64,000 bases of DNA. It comes from Acinetobacter pittii ATCC 19004 = CIP 70.29. GTDB lineage: Bacteria > Pseudomonadota > Gammaproteobacteria > Pseudomonadales > Moraxellaceae. Under the pieces are notes generated by a model, which had not been told where the DNA came from, searched no databases, and saw only the letters and a list, made by a program, of their open reading frames with translations. Shown in pieces: positions 54,619-64,000 of the stretch (its first letter is position 1; each line of letters starts with the position of its first letter). The position numbers were made by a program, and so were the translations under genes. Where the stretch lies: the NCBI RefSeq assembly GCF_000369045.1, contig NZ_KB849790.1, positions 441,422 through 505,421 of the forward strand. Reading direction: 5' to 3'.

Positions 54619-55434
54619 TTAAGGTCGTTCACCCTGCCCCAAACGGCGTTCAATATCATCTAGTACATTTGGCAAATCAGCGACACTATCAATCACATAA
54701 TGAGCGCCCGACGCATTCATTTTTTGGTATGCCTTATCTTTTAGAATAATCTGTTCATCGGCCGATAGCGAACTCCACTCTTCATAGCTTAAACCGACTT
54801 CATTACCACTAATCGCAAGTCCTACTGTCCAGCACCCTGCGTTTAAACCTTCGTCAATACCCACCACGGTATCATCTACTTTTACAACGGTTTTGATATC
54901 GGATACGTCGAGTTGAATTAAGTTCTTCCATAGCATTTCAGGATATGGCCGGCCATATTTCACGTCACTTGCCGTAACGATACAGTCCGGTCGATAGCCC
55001 TGATCGGCAGCATCTTTGACCAAACGACCAATCATCATGGATGCATAACCCGTGTTACTCCCAATTTTTGCACCACGCTTTTTAATATTTTCAAACGTTT
55101 CCAATGCGCCCGGAATTAAAGCAGAACATGTTGGAATAGAATTTAACTGATAGGGAATAAAGTCTTTATATAAACGGTCAATATCTGCTTCAGTTGCAGG
55201 CTTCCCATAGACTTCCTGCCATGCCGCTGCGACACGCGGCATTTTTAAAACGGCAGCAATATGGTCACGTTTTTCTAAACCCATTGGCGCTCGAGCTTCT
55301 TCAACCGTAATTTCAACTTTATTGTCTTTAAATAAAGCCATAAAAGCCAAAATTGGTGCACGTGAGCCAAAATCTACAGTTGTGCCAGCCCAGTCAAAAA
55401 CCACAGCCTGAATTTGTGTATTGTTGGTTGTCAT
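54619..55434 (-). CDS. phnX: Phosphonoacetaldehyde hydrolase
   Basis: PhnX hydrolyses phosphonoacetaldehyde to acetaldehyde and phosphate. This 271-aa HAD enzyme has the nucleophilic Asp in VVFDWAGTTVDFG (about 12-24), the Schiff-base Lys in MGLEKRDHI (about residue 55), and VVKVDDTVVGIDEGLNAGCW near the C-terminus. AAGGAAATAC precedes the ATG. It lies 27 bp after phnW, whose product makes its substrate. Confidence 0.95.
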   Translation of the reverse strand: MTTNNTQIQAVVFDWAGTTVDFGSRAPILAFMALFKDNKVEITVEEARAPMGLEKRDHIAAVLKMPRVAAAWQEVYGKPATEADIDRLYKDFIPYQLNSIPTCSALIPGALETFENIKKRGAKIGSNTGYASMMIGRLVKDAADQGYRPDCIVTASDVKYGRPYPEMLWKNLIQLDVSDIKTVVKVDDTVVGIDEGLNAGCWTVGLAISGNEVGLSYEEWSSLSADEQIILKDKAYQKMNASGAHYVIDSVADLPNVLDDIERRLGQGERP

Positions 55435-55461
55435 GATGTATTTCCTTTAATTTAATAAAAA

Positions 55462-56622
55462 TTATGCTGTTACAGCTTGGTTTAGGTGGTTTTCACAGTA
55501 GTTCGCAATCGCAGCAAGAAGCCCTTCAATGTCATGAATATAAACTTCGCCAATATTGCCAATACGGAAGCAGTTAAGGTCAGTGACTTTGCCCGGATAA
55601 ATTACGTAGCCTGATTTTTTCAGGGTTTCGTAGAAGGACTGGAAGCTAAATGTCTCGGCTGTTGGGTAAAGAAAAGTGGTAATGATGGGTGATTGTGGAC
55701 TCTCTTCACCACGTACCAACTCAAAGCCAAGTTGTTGCATACCTTTAGATAAGGTTTGTTGGTTTTGTAAATAACGTTGATAACGTGCAGCAACACCGCC
55801 TTCTGTCTCAAGCTCAAGTAATGCTTGATAAAATGCACGTACCACATGGGTTGGCGAGGTAAAACGCCATTTACCGTTATGCTGCTCCATCGTATTCCAC
55901 TGGTCATACAAATCGAGACTTACCGAACGAGCTAAACCTTTACATGCTTCTAGGCAATCACGCTTTGCCAAAATAAAACCAAAACCCGGAACACCTTGAA
56001 TACATTTATTTGCACTTGAAATTAGAAAATCAATTTCAAGCTCAGCCATATCCATAGGTACTCCACCAAATGAACTCATGGCATCCACAATCCAGATTTT
56101 TCCTGCTGCTTTAACTAAACGGCCAATGTCTTGAATCGGATTTAAAATACCAGTGGTGGTTTCACAGTGCACACAAGCAACATGGCTAATGGTTTTATCT
56201 TCTAAAACGCGCTCAATCTCTAGTAGATCTGGTGTTTGGGTTTCTAAATAGTTCAGCTCTACAACTTCAATATTTAAGCAACGCGCCATTTGCACCATAC
56301 GTGCACCATATGCGCCGTTATTAATGATCAAGATTTTGCCATCACGCGGAATAGCTGAACCAAGTACAGACTCCACAGCAAAACTTCCACTGCCTTGCAT
56401 TAACACAGCCGTATATTTTTCAGGTTGCCTGGTCGCTAAGTTGACTAGACGAGAACGGATATCTTGTACCAGTGAGTTGTATTCTTGGTCCCAAGTACAC
56501 CAGTCTTTTTGCATGGTACGGCGTACTGTTGCCGATGTTGATAATGGTCCTGGAGTAAGAAGCAAATACTTGTTCTCTAAATCCATATCGAGTTGGGGTT
56601 GCATGTTCATAATGTTACTCAT
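55462..56622 (-). CDS. phnW: 2-aminoethylphosphonate-pyruvate transaminase
   Basis: PhnW transfers the amino group of 2-aminoethylphosphonate to pyruvate, giving phosphonoacetaldehyde and alanine. This class V aminotransferase of about 386 aa shows [44 protein letters not shown], and the PLP Lys in [17 protein letters not shown] start at the ATG at 56622 after AAAGA; the frame upstream (to 56652) reaches the palindromic operator. First gene of the phnWX operon. Confidence 0.95.
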   Translation of the reverse strand: MSNIMNMQPQLDMDLENKYLLLTPGPLSTSATVRRTMQKDWCTWDQEYNSLVQDIRSRLVNLATRQPEKYTAVLMQGSGSFAVESVLGSAIPRDGKILIINNGAYGARMVQMARCLNIEVVELNYLETQTPDLLEIERVLEDKTISHVACVHCETTTGILNPIQDIGRLVKAAGKIWIVDAMSSFGGVPMDMAELEIDFLISSANKCIQGVPGFGFILAKRDCLEACKGLARSVSLDLYDQWNTMEQHNGKWRFTSPTHVVRAFYQALLELETEGGVAARYQRYLQNQQTLSKGMQQLGFELVRGEESPQSPIITTFLYPTAETFSFQSFYETLKKSGYVIYPGKVTDLNCFRIGNIGEVYIHDIEGLLAAIANYCENHLNQAVTA

Positions 56623-56651
56623 TTCTTTTGCGTTAATTTCAATATACACCA

Positions 56652-56669
56652 ATCTGGTTTAAACCAGAT
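56652..56669. promoter_or_regulatory. Perfect 18-bp palindrome, PhnR operator at the phnW promoter
   Basis: ATCTGGTTTAAACCAGAT is perfectly symmetric and repeats at 61963-61982. It lies 30 bp upstream of phnW and just after the stop of the upstream FAD gene, so phnWX probably has its own regulated promoter. The GntR protein at 61989-62711 is the likely ligand. Confidence 0.8.
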
Positions 56670-56675
56670 GACAAA

Positions 56676-57830
56676 CTAGTAAATATTTTGTTCTAATATT
56701 TCTTTCATAAAGCCAGCCCCTGTAGTCATGCCTTTGCCAGCAATCGCACTCACCAGAAAGATATTTTTTTCAGCTTCAGCGACACAGGCCAACTCATGTT
56801 CATGGGCCAGGTAATAACCATTCCAACGTTTTTGAATTGGAGGTAAAGTCAGCCCTAGTTTTTCGTGGCAGTACGTTTGAATAAACTCATTAATCTCTTC
56901 GCGTTGCTCGAACTGAGGCGCTTCGTTAATAGAATGATATTCGTGACTATCTCCTACGATCAGTTCGCCAAATTCATTTTGTTTAATCAGAATATGAATA
57001 CCGAATTCTTTAATGAAACCCTGTTGTGATGCTTTAACCAGCTCTGCATGACTTGGGCAAATTTCAAAAGCTGGATAACGTGAAATGGATAAGCCCGAAT
57101 AAAGAGAAGCATTTAAGTTTTGGTGAAACCGTTGAGTCAGGGCCATTTGCAAACCACAACGTTTCAGATTCAAGCTTTGTAAGAGATCTGGATATAAAAC
57201 ATCGATGATTTCACCGTGACAGATCAAAACTTTATTTGCCCGGTATGCCTCGCCACTTGCCAAACGAACCTGACAAATTTCATGTTGATATTGGGTTTGT
57301 ACGACACAAGCATTGGTATAAATCTTTACGCCTTTTCTTTGTGCATATGCCAATAGTCGCTGCCCAATCACATGCGGTTCGACCGAATAGTCTTCTTCAA
57401 AAACCAAACCACCTTGAAACTGCTGCTCGGGGTTTAAATAGGAAAATTGGGTGACCAGTTCATCATGGTTTAGCAAATGAACTGGAATTTGGTAATTATT
57501 TGCACGCTCGGCAAACTCATTTAAAACCTGCCATTCAAGTGCCGTATTGGCGAGATACACACCTTGTCTTTGCTCAAATGAAATATCGGTTTCAGCTTGA
57601 ATACGCTGATAAAAAGAACGCGTTTCAAGAGCGTACTTTCGCCACTGTTGCTCTGGATGGGTTAATGTCGAAGTTCCAACCATGCCGAAATTACGGCGAG
57701 TTGCCCCCACAGGCTTGGCATTTTTCTCGAAGATGCAAACTTTCAAGCCTTGTTCTTGTGCCTGTATTGCAGCGGACAAACCTAAAATACCGGCTCCGAC
57801 AACAATTAAATCAAACTGTGCATTATTCAT
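56676..57830 (-). CDS. FAD-dependent oxidoreductase of phosphonate clusters (TIGR03364-like)
   Basis: This 384-aa DAO-family flavoprotein begins FDLIVVGAGILGLSAAIQAQEQGLKVCIFEKN (dinucleotide-binding motif) and ends SAIAGKGMTTGAGFMKEI. The length and gene context match the FAD oxidoreductases that accompany phnW/phnX. Work I recall on this group attributes oxidation of N-alkylated 2-aminoethylphosphonate to it, giving phosphonoacetaldehyde directly; whether that holds here is inferred. It is transcribed with the ABC genes upstream. Confidence 0.82.
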   Translation of the reverse strand: MNNAQFDLIVVGAGILGLSAAIQAQEQGLKVCIFEKNAKPVGATRRNFGMVGTSTLTHPEQQWRKYALETRSFYQRIQAETDISFEQRQGVYLANTALEWQVLNEFAERANNYQIPVHLLNHDELVTQFSYLNPEQQFQGGLVFEEDYSVEPHVIGQRLLAYAQRKGVKIYTNACVVQTQYQHEICQVRLASGEAYRANKVLICHGEIIDVLYPDLLQSLNLKRCGLQMALTQRFHQNLNASLYSGLSISRYPAFEICPSHAELVKASQQGFIKEFGIHILIKQNEFGELIVGDSHEYHSINEAPQFEQREEINEFIQTYCHEKLGLTLPPIQKRWNGYYLAHEHELACVAEAEKNIFLVSAIAGKGMTTGAGFMKEILEQNIY

Positions 57831-57931
57831 AAGACTTCCAATTTGCGAAATTTAGGATGAATAAACCCTTGCCTTGTTGAACAAAGCATTTCGTTTCAGT
57901 CGGTTAAATAAAAATTGTGTTTAGCTAAAAC

Positions 57932-59641
57932 TTAGTGAGAACTTTCACGCCATTGCTGACTTCTTGCCATAATTTTTCGGGTAAATAACCAGTGAATGAG
58001 TTTTACAACACATGAGGTGGTTAAAATGAGAATGCTCATCGCAACAGCGGCAACGGTATCTCCCGCATCATCCATATTTAAAACAGCTACCGCAGCTAAA
58101 CTGGTGTCTGGTGAATAGAGGAAAATGGCAGCCGACACAGTGGTCATCGCATTCACAAAAATATAGACCGATACATCGCATAGCGCTGGAAAACACATGG
58201 GCAAATACACTTTCCAAAAGGTTTTCCACTTCGATGTTCCTAAAGTTTGTGCTGCTTGGTCGAGCTGTAGCGGAATTTGTTTAATCGCATTGGTTAAAGT
58301 CAGATGTGGCACGGTGTAATAATGCACAATGGTTGAAATCACCAAAATGGTCATGGTTCCATACAGCACATTTAACGGATTACTCTGCTGGTTAAAAAAC
58401 AAAATATAAGCAATACCCAAGACCAATCCCGGCACAGCGAGTGGCAGTAAAACCAAAGCTTGTACATAATTTTTAATCAATGGATGTGCTTTAAAACGTT
58501 CGGTTAATAGCGCCACCATAAAAATCAGTGCTGTTCCAAAAACCGTACTAAAGAGTGCCATGCGAACCGAGTTAAAGTACGCTGCCCAACCGCCGCCATC
58601 GACATATTCAAAACTGTAATGTGCTAAGGTCAAAGACAAATCATAAGGCCAAGACTGAATAAATGATGCGAGCACAGCCGTAAAGATAATCAGTAAAATT
58701 GCCCCTGAAACCAACCCACAAAATAGGCTCAGAACAACTTCAAGTTTTTTATTCGATGCTGAAACATAAGGTTTAGCCTGAAAGGCTTGAAACCGTGCAT
58801 GGCGCTTGCTTTGTATTCGATCGAAAATGAATACGAACACTGCTGGTAGCAATAACAAGATGGAAATCACCGCACCCATGCTCATATTTTGCTGACCAAT
58901 AATCTGCTTATAGACATCAAGCGCCATCATGTTAAATGAACCGCCAATGACTTTCGGAATTCCGAAATCGGTCAGCACATAAATAAAAGCCACTAAACTT
59001 GCACTGATGAGTCCATAACGAATTGCAGGTAATGTGACGTGATAATGCGTCTTCCAGATGTTTTTACCCAGCGACAAAGATGCCTCAATTAAACGCTGAT
59101 CGACACTGCGAAAAGACACCATCATCAACATTAAAATTGCTGGAAATAGCCAAAAGCAATAACTGATTAAAATACCGATCGGACCATAAATTTGTATATC
59201 GCCCAGCAAAGGTTTAAACATACCTTGTTTACCAAACAAATAAACCAATGCCAAAGAAGGCAAAAGTGATGGCGCTAAAATCGGTAAAAAAGCCACCAAT
59301 TTAAAGAAGCCTTTGCCTTTTATATTTACATTGGTGAGTGCAAAAGCATAAATACTGGCAAGACATACTGTAATGACAGTAGCAGCACAAGCAACCCACA
59401 CTGAGTTAAATACAGAACTGAGTAAAGCTGGACTTGCAAAATAGTTATAAAAATTTTCAAGACCAACAAAATTTTGATTTTCATCAAAAAATGCAGTTTC
59501 AAACAGCATGATTAATGGAGCAATAATCGCTAAAGTCAAAGCGATTGCGACCATAGCCAAAGCAATATTTGATCTTAATGAATTTTCAGTTTTTCGACGC
59601 GGCTGTGTTTTTAAAACCGCTGAAGCAGCTTCATTTAACAT
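57932..59641 (-). CDS. 2-aminoethylphosphonate ABC transporter permease (fused)
   Basis: This 569-aa inner-membrane protein has two tandem permease domains (about residues 20-290 and 305-565), each with several hydrophobic helices and an EAA-like loop: the first around LIEASLSLGKNIWKTHYHVTLP, the second around LDQAAQTLGTSKWKTFWKVYLP. One chain thus replaces a permease dimer, as in the PhnU2 family. The first base of its start overlaps the ATPase stop by seven bases. Confidence 0.9.
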   Translation of the reverse strand: MLNEAASAVLKTQPRRKTENSLRSNIALAMVAIALTLAIIAPLIMLFETAFFDENQNFVGLENFYNYFASPALLSSVFNSVWVACAATVITVCLASIYAFALTNVNIKGKGFFKLVAFLPILAPSLLPSLALVYLFGKQGMFKPLLGDIQIYGPIGILISYCFWLFPAILMLMMVSFRSVDQRLIEASLSLGKNIWKTHYHVTLPAIRYGLISASLVAFIYVLTDFGIPKVIGGSFNMMALDVYKQIIGQQNMSMGAVISILLLLPAVFVFIFDRIQSKRHARFQAFQAKPYVSASNKKLEVVLSLFCGLVSGAILLIIFTAVLASFIQSWPYDLSLTLAHYSFEYVDGGGWAAYFNSVRMALFSTVFGTALIFMVALLTERFKAHPLIKNYVQALVLLPLAVPGLVLGIAYILFFNQQSNPLNVLYGTMTILVISTIVHYYTVPHLTLTNAIKQIPLQLDQAAQTLGTSKWKTFWKVYLPMCFPALCDVSVYIFVNAMTTVSAAIFLYSPDTSLAAVAVLNMDDAGDTVAAVAMSILILTTSCVVKLIHWLFTRKIMARSQQWRESSH

Positions 59642-60837
59642 AGTGCGTACCCTTGTTCGTCAAAGACATGGATGAGCTGATTAGGTACTTTTATAAACAT
59701 CAGTTCTTGCAAAGATTTGAACTTGGTATTTTCAATTTCAATTTGTAAAAGATGTTTTGCTTGCTCAATTCCATCGATATGAATAGTGCAAAACAAACGA
59801 CGTTTCGCGCCTAAAAATTCTGTGCTTATTACTTTAACCGGCAAATACAAAGACTCTTTATCACTACCGAAATCATCAACCAACTCGACAGCTTCGGGTC
59901 TAAAACCAGTACTGTAATTTTCCCCTGCTTTAAGTTTTTGTTGCTCCAAATTTAGAGGAATAAAACCTAAAACCTCGAGCTGATTAACGACCGAACAAGT
60001 GGCTTTTAAAAAGTTCATGGTGCCAATAAACTTAGCAACGAATTGGGTTTGTGGCTTGTAATAAATATTATGCGGTGTATCAATTTGCTCAATGACGCCA
60101 TGATTCATCACCACCACACGATCAGAAATGCTTAATGCTTCTTCTTGATCGTGTGTGACCATAATGGTTGGTAAATTAAGCTGCGATTGAATCGAACGGA
60201 TCTTTTGTCTTAGGTTTAGACGTACCTGAGCATCGAGTGCGGACAATGGTTCATCCAACAGTAAAATATCTGGATTCGGAGCAATTGCCCGTGCAAGCGC
60301 AACACGTTGCTGCTGCCCGCCCGACAATTGATTTGGATATTTTTTAGCAATATCGGGTAATTCAATCAGTTCTAATAATTGCTGAACTCGTTGACTACGC
60401 TGTGCCTTATCCCACTTTTTTTTGTCTAAGCCAAACGCAATATTTTCTTCAACGCTTAAATTTGGAAATAATGCATAGTTCTGAAACACAATGCCACAGT
60501 GACGCTTTTCAGCACTCAACAACGTAATGTCTGCGCCCTTTTTTATAACCTTTCCATAGTCAGGTTTTTCTAGACCCGCAATTATGCGTAGCAATGTGGT
60601 TTTACCGCATCCAGAAGGTCCCAAAAAGCTCACGAACTCGCCAGCTTTCAGGTCTAAATTAATATGCGTTAGGGCCTGAAAGTATTGAAACTTTTTTTGA
60701 ATATCTATCACTTCTAAAACCGAAGGGCCATGTTCAGGATATTTATAGGTCGTTAATGTCGACAATAAATGCCCTGCTAACTCAGCCTTTTGGTTTTGAC
60801 CTAGCAGCGATGATTGCAATGACGAAGGAATTTGCAT
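59635..60837 (-). CDS. 2-aminoethylphosphonate ABC transporter ATPase
   Basis: This ABC ATPase of about 400 aa has Walker A GPSGCGKTTLLR, signature LSGGQQQRVALARAI, Walker B DILLLDEPLSALDAQ and the H-loop TIMVTHDQEEAL. A C-terminal regulatory/TOBE-like domain follows (FIGTMNFLKATC...). I start at the ATG at 60837 after AAAGG, 22 bp downstream of the binding-protein stop; the longer frame to 60930 overlaps that gene. PhnT2-type. Confidence 0.92.
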   Translation of the reverse strand: MQIPSSLQSSLLGQNQKAELAGHLLSTLTTYKYPEHGPSVLEVIDIQKKFQYFQALTHINLDLKAGEFVSFLGPSGCGKTTLLRIIAGLEKPDYGKVIKKGADITLLSAEKRHCGIVFQNYALFPNLSVEENIAFGLDKKKWDKAQRSQRVQQLLELIELPDIAKKYPNQLSGGQQQRVALARAIAPNPDILLLDEPLSALDAQVRLNLRQKIRSIQSQLNLPTIMVTHDQEEALSISDRVVVMNHGVIEQIDTPHNIYYKPQTQFVAKFIGTMNFLKATCSVVNQLEVLGFIPLNLEQQKLKAGENYSTGFRPEAVELVDDFGSDKESLYLPVKVISTEFLGAKRRLFCTIHIDGIEQAKHLLQIEIENTKFKSLQELMFIKVPNQLIHVFDEQGYALC

Positions 60838-60859
60838 AATGAGGCCTTTATCCAAAAGA

Positions 60860-61897
60860 TCACTTTTCAAAACGCTTTGACCATTCAGCCAAAATACGTT
60901 CACGCTGCTCGGCCGCCCAATAAAAATCATTTTTTACGAGCATTTGAGGAAGGTTTTTCGGGAAGTCCATAGTGGTATTTTCAATTCCTTTGTAGGCCAC
61001 CATTGAAAAGTTATGGGCATAGGCTTCATTTGCCGCTTTGCTTACCGACCAATTTATAAATTTCTGTGCGCTACTTAATTTCTTGGTTCCTTTCACAATT
61101 GCTGAGGCTTCCATTTCCCAGCCTAAACCTTCAGTTGGATAAACCACTTCTAAAGGTGCACCCTCTGCTTTTAATTTAAATGCCGGATAGCCGAAAGAAA
61201 TTCCAATTGGAATTTCGCCTTGTGCAGCCATCTTGCAAGGTTTTGAGCCCGAATGAGGATATTGTGAAATGTTTTTATCTAAAGCCTGCATATAGTCCCA
61301 TGCCTGCTTTTCGCCCCAAATTTGCATCCAAGCCGTGACATCTAAATAGCCTGTGCCACTCGAAGCTGGATTTGGCATCACAATCAGGTTTTTATAAATC
61401 GGGTTGGTTAAATCTTTCCAAGTTTTTGGAATTGGTAACTTACGTTTTTCTAATTCGACTTTATTTACACAGATTGCAGATTCCCATGCATCCATACCCG
61501 TCCAAGTCGGTACAGGTTTTTGGCTTACAAATTCTGGTTTTAAATTTTGCACACCGTCAGGTTTGAAAGGCTCAAGCATGTCTTTCTTTTCCATGACCAG
61601 CAAACTGGTTAAAGCAACACCAAAAACCACATCCGCTTGAGGATTTTTCTGCTCTGCCAAAAGTTTAGCGGTGATCACACCTGTTGAATCACGTACCCAT
61701 TTTACTTTTAGCTCTGGATAGGCTTTGTGTAATTCTTTTTGGTATTGCTTAAGCTGATCGGCTTCCACTGCCGTATAGACTGTAATTTCTTCTGAGTTTT
61801 TTGATGTTGCTGATGAACATCCCATTTGAATAGCGACCACTACACCTAAAACTGATGCAGTGCCGAGTTTGATTGTCTGTTGAACATACTGTTTCAT
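60860..61897 (-). CDS. phnS: 2-aminoethylphosphonate ABC transporter substrate-binding lipoprotein
   Basis: This protein of about 345 aa has a lipoprotein signal (KLGTASVLGVVVAIQMGC) ending at the lipobox Cys26. The mature part begins with polar residues, then EEITVYTAVEADQLKQYQKEL, typical of iron/AEP-binding periplasmic proteins. Gly/Ser-rich VMPNPASSGTGYLDVTAWMQIWG lines the pocket in the family. I start at the ATG at 61897, which puts the signal peptide at the N-terminus; the frame to 61939 uses a TTG. First transporter gene after the operator. Confidence 0.85.
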   Translation of the reverse strand: MKQYVQQTIKLGTASVLGVVVAIQMGCSSATSKNSEEITVYTAVEADQLKQYQKELHKAYPELKVKWVRDSTGVITAKLLAEQKNPQADVVFGVALTSLLVMEKKDMLEPFKPDGVQNLKPEFVSQKPVPTWTGMDAWESAICVNKVELEKRKLPIPKTWKDLTNPIYKNLIVMPNPASSGTGYLDVTAWMQIWGEKQAWDYMQALDKNISQYPHSGSKPCKMAAQGEIPIGISFGYPAFKLKAEGAPLEVVYPTEGLGWEMEASAIVKGTKKLSSAQKFINWSVSKAANEAYAHNFSMVAYKGIENTTMDFPKNLPQMLVKNDFYWAAEQRERILAEWSKRFEK

Positions 61898-61962
61898 CTG
61901 CAAACCATCGAATGCAATTATTTGATGATCGTATTTCAACAGCTTTATATGACAGTTTAATT

Positions 61963-61982
61963 AATCTGGTTTAAACCAGATT
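61963..61982. promoter_or_regulatory. Perfect 20-bp palindrome, PhnR operator upstream of phnS
   Basis: AATCTGGTTTAAACCAGATT is perfectly symmetric. It sits 66 bp upstream of phnS and seven bases downstream of the gntR stop, so the transporter operon has a promoter independent of the regulator gene. The core is identical to the site at 56652-56669. Confidence 0.8.
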
Positions 61983-61988
61983 GTATTT

Positions 61989-62711
61989 TTATGCTCGCGC
62001 TTCGAAATGTAAATCTAAAACATCATGTAGCCAATATTCTTGGTCGACATCAGTAATTACGCCTTCTTCATTTCTATTACTACGACGAATATATAAACCG
62101 AGCGCGCCTACATTGACATGAAGTGCTTTGGCCTGCTGTTCCGATAAAGCGGTTGGATACAGATTAATGTCAGCTCTGGTGATATGGCAGTTATATTGAT
62201 TTGCCATCAGTAAAGTAATGGATTGCTTAAGATCATGAGTTAAAAACTCAGGAAAAAGTTCGGCATTCACCCGTAAATGCTCAACCAAAACAGGTCGTCC
62301 ATTAATACAACGACGTCGCCAAACCGAATAAATCTGATGCCCTTTTTCAACTTTTAAAAGCTTGGCATCCCAAGAAGTAGCCTGAGTCAGTTCACTCGAA
62401 ATCACTTCGGTCGAAGGTTCATAGCCTTGTTCAATCACAAACTGATTAAAGTTTTTTGTAGATTGCGGGTGATAAATAATACGAGGAGAACGAACATACC
62501 AACCACGGCGGTCTAAACGATAAATCAAACCATCGGTTTCCAAAGCCAGCAAAGCTTCACGCGCAGCCACGCGAGTAGTTTGGAATTGTTCAGAAAGCAC
62601 TCTTTCCGAAGGGAGTTTTGCGTGGGCTTTTAATAAGCCAGATTCAATATCGTGGGCAATTGTATCGCGGATAGGAATATATTTAGGTATGCGAGCTTGG
62701 TCCTGTTCCAT
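61989..62711 (-). CDS. phnR: GntR/HutC-family regulator of phosphonate use
   Basis: This 240-aa regulator has a GntR winged helix (residues 8-78, DTIAHDIESGLLKAHAKLPSERVLSEQF, TRVAAREALLALETDGLIYRLDRRGWYV) and a C-terminal UTRA domain that binds the inducer (EHLRVNAELFPEFL). It is the phosphonate-utilisation-associated type found upstream of phnS. It presumably binds the two identical palindromes. Upstream of it the sequence is noncoding and AT-rich, so its own promoter lies there. Confidence 0.88.
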   Translation of the reverse strand: MEQDQARIPKYIPIRDTIAHDIESGLLKAHAKLPSERVLSEQFQTTRVAAREALLALETDGLIYRLDRRGWYVRSPRIIYHPQSTKNFNQFVIEQGYEPSTEVISSELTQATSWDAKLLKVEKGHQIYSVWRRRCINGRPVLVEHLRVNAELFPEFLTHDLKQSITLLMANQYNCHITRADINLYPTALSEQQAKALHVNVGALGLYIRRSNRNEEGVITDVDQEYWLHDVLDLHFEARA

Positions 62712-63957
62712 ACAAACTTAGAATTTATAAATAAAGAAATTAATAGCAATATACTGAAAAAATGTGACAAAAGCTTTTATTAATGCTGATCTTTTAAGCA
62801 AAACGCGTCCTATTCCCCGCTTTTTCCAATTCATTTTTTCATAAAAAAAATCGAGTGTTCACGCCTACAATAGCTTCTGAAAATTTTCCTTAGCTCATTT
62901 GTTCATCAAGAAAAATCGGCATCGCATAGCCATTACATCATATTTAGTTAGACACTTTTTAAGATAAAAATTCATATTTCTGTACGGACTCTTACACAGG
63001 AATTGACGGTTTGCACTAAAAATCAATATCACGCCTCCTATATTACATTCTTGTAGAATTAGAATAACATGATCAAGAAAAACCCAAATCATCCTAAGCA
63101 ATAAAAAAATACATTCATCATCTTATATTTATAAAGTCTTAATATAAAATTATTCATTTAATAAAAACTAAAATATTAAGAAAATCACTCAACCTCAAAA
63201 CAAACATAAAATTTTAATTTAACTAAAACCTTAAACAATAAATCTAATTAAAAAAAGAATATAAAACATACTAGCTCATTTATTGCACAAAACAAAAACT
63301 AAAAACTTGCGGTTAAATACCATCCAATTATTCATTCAATCTAATTAATATTTTATTTATAAAATTTAAATTAACTTATTAAAAACTATTAAACATGACA
63401 TTAGATGCTTAAAAATTGACATGACATAATCCAAAATTTTAAAACAGCTTTAATAAATAATAAATAAGCTTATGAAAAATATAGTAATTTTAATTTTTTA
63501 TATTCTATTGAATAAAATTATGGCTATTTATTTCACCTTTTTTTATATTTTACCAACTGATAAAAATCACAATCCAACACATTTAAAAAATAAAAAAATC
63601 TCTTGTAATAATAAAGTTAATTATTTACCAAATGTTATATTTTAAAAAATTTTATTAAAAACAGCACCAATAAATAGATTAAAAAAATAACATTCAAGAA
63701 ATTATAATAATTTTTCTTCTTGTTTTTTTATGAATGTATATTTAGATTTAATTAAGATTAATTGAAATTAGATTTGTATTTTTTCAATTTAGTTTAAGCA
63801 AAATTAAACTTTACTTAATAGCGACTATAATATTTTAAGGAGAAAGTATTATTAAGACCAAATCGTGTGACATTTTAAATCAATTATATTTCAGTACTTA
63901 ACCATAAAAATTCACCCAGCATTAAATTATATTTAGCCAGGAAAGATTAAAAAACTC
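62712..63957. other. Long AT-rich region, no convincing gene
   Basis: About 1.25 kb with A/T runs and stops in all frames. A 68-codon leftward frame (62895-63101) lacks a ribosome site and looks like chance. The regulator promoter must lie at its left end, and the promoter of the gene starting at the right edge at the other. Nothing else was seen. Confidence 0.55.
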
Positions 63958-64000
63958 ATGAAACTTAAAACAAAATTTTCTCATCTCGCTTATAGCTGTG
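63958..64000 (+). CDS. Possible gene start cut by right window edge
   Basis: An ATG at 63958 opens a frame (MKLKTKFSHLAYSC) that continues past the edge. A basic N-terminus followed by a less polar stretch would suit a signal peptide. GGAAAG lies about 13 bases upstream, a little far. Too little is visible for a family. Confidence 0.4.
   Translation, partial: MKLKTKFSHLAYSC

Noticed and set aside
60838..60930. Longer ATPase start overlapping phnS
   Set aside because: It would overlap the binding-protein gene by 71 bases; the ATG at 60837 fits the family N-terminus and has a ribosome site.
62895..63101. 68-codon leftward frame in the AT-rich end region
   Set aside because: No ribosome site, no recognisable features, and composition like the noncoding surroundings.
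63838..63902. AAGGAG followed by an open frame in the right-hand region
   Set aside because: The frame would need an ATT start and is only about 17 codons long; treated as chance.

Overview
The window is AT-rich proteobacterial chromosome, almost certainly Acinetobacter and probably the A. calcoaceticus-baumannii complex. The evidence is the gene families: DcaP-type porins with an N-terminal coiled coil, AAHS aromatic/dicarboxylate permeases, IclR regulators of catabolic operons, a fused indolepyruvate ferredoxin oxidoreductase, and a C4-like structured RNA. No rRNA, tRNA, insertion sequence or CRISPR array was seen. Species assignment is inference.

Region 1 (1-9.05 kb) looks like a stress-protection block. 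It holds the edge-truncated KGG-repeat hydrophilic protein with Asp8/Arg-Gly repeats, an SDR oxidoreductase, the large catalase KatE with a heme-oxygenase-like diiron-type protein upstream in the same operon, a stand-alone CinA C-terminal domain protein, a Gln/Asn-rich 75-aa protein, several small uncharacterised proteins and a 48-aa lipoprotein. Region 2 (9.5-10.25 kb) is a roughly 155-nt multi-helix RNA followed by two small ORFs whose first codons resemble each other.

Region 3 (10.2-16.2 kb) has a LysR regulator divergent from a secreted SGNH hydrolase, a permease/porin pair for an unknown acid, and a methyltransferase. Region 4 (16.3-25.4 kb) is leucine/isovalerate catabolism: acyl-CoA synthetase, TetR regulator, then the liuABCDE operon converting isovaleryl-CoA to acetoacetate and acetyl-CoA. 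Region 5 (25.6-33.9 kb) has a LysR regulator, the 1160-aa indolepyruvate ferredoxin oxidoreductase, two thioesterases and a 600-aa acyl-CoA dehydrogenase.

Region 6 (33.9-54.4 kb) is a double dicarboxylate-type beta-oxidation region. The first set resembles the A. baylyi dca genes: porin, CoA-transferase I/J, permease and acyl-CoA dehydrogenase leftward; hydratase, SDR, hydroxyacyl-CoA dehydrogenase, thiolase and IclR regulator rightward. The second set repeats the dehydrogenase/permease/IclR trio but uses a class III CoA-transferase, a second hydratase and a nitronate-monooxygenase-like protein. A family of 15-bp near-palindromes, consensus TTTYGYANTRCRAAA, lies in most of the intergenic control regions and probably binds the two paralogous IclR proteins.

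Region 7 (54.6-62.7 kb) is a 2-aminoethylphosphonate system: GntR regulator, binding protein, ATPase and fused permease, a FAD oxidoreductase, PhnW and PhnX. Two copies of the same 18-20 bp perfect palindrome mark the phnS and phnW promoters. The last 1.25 kb is AT-rich without a convincing gene until a possible gene start at the edge.
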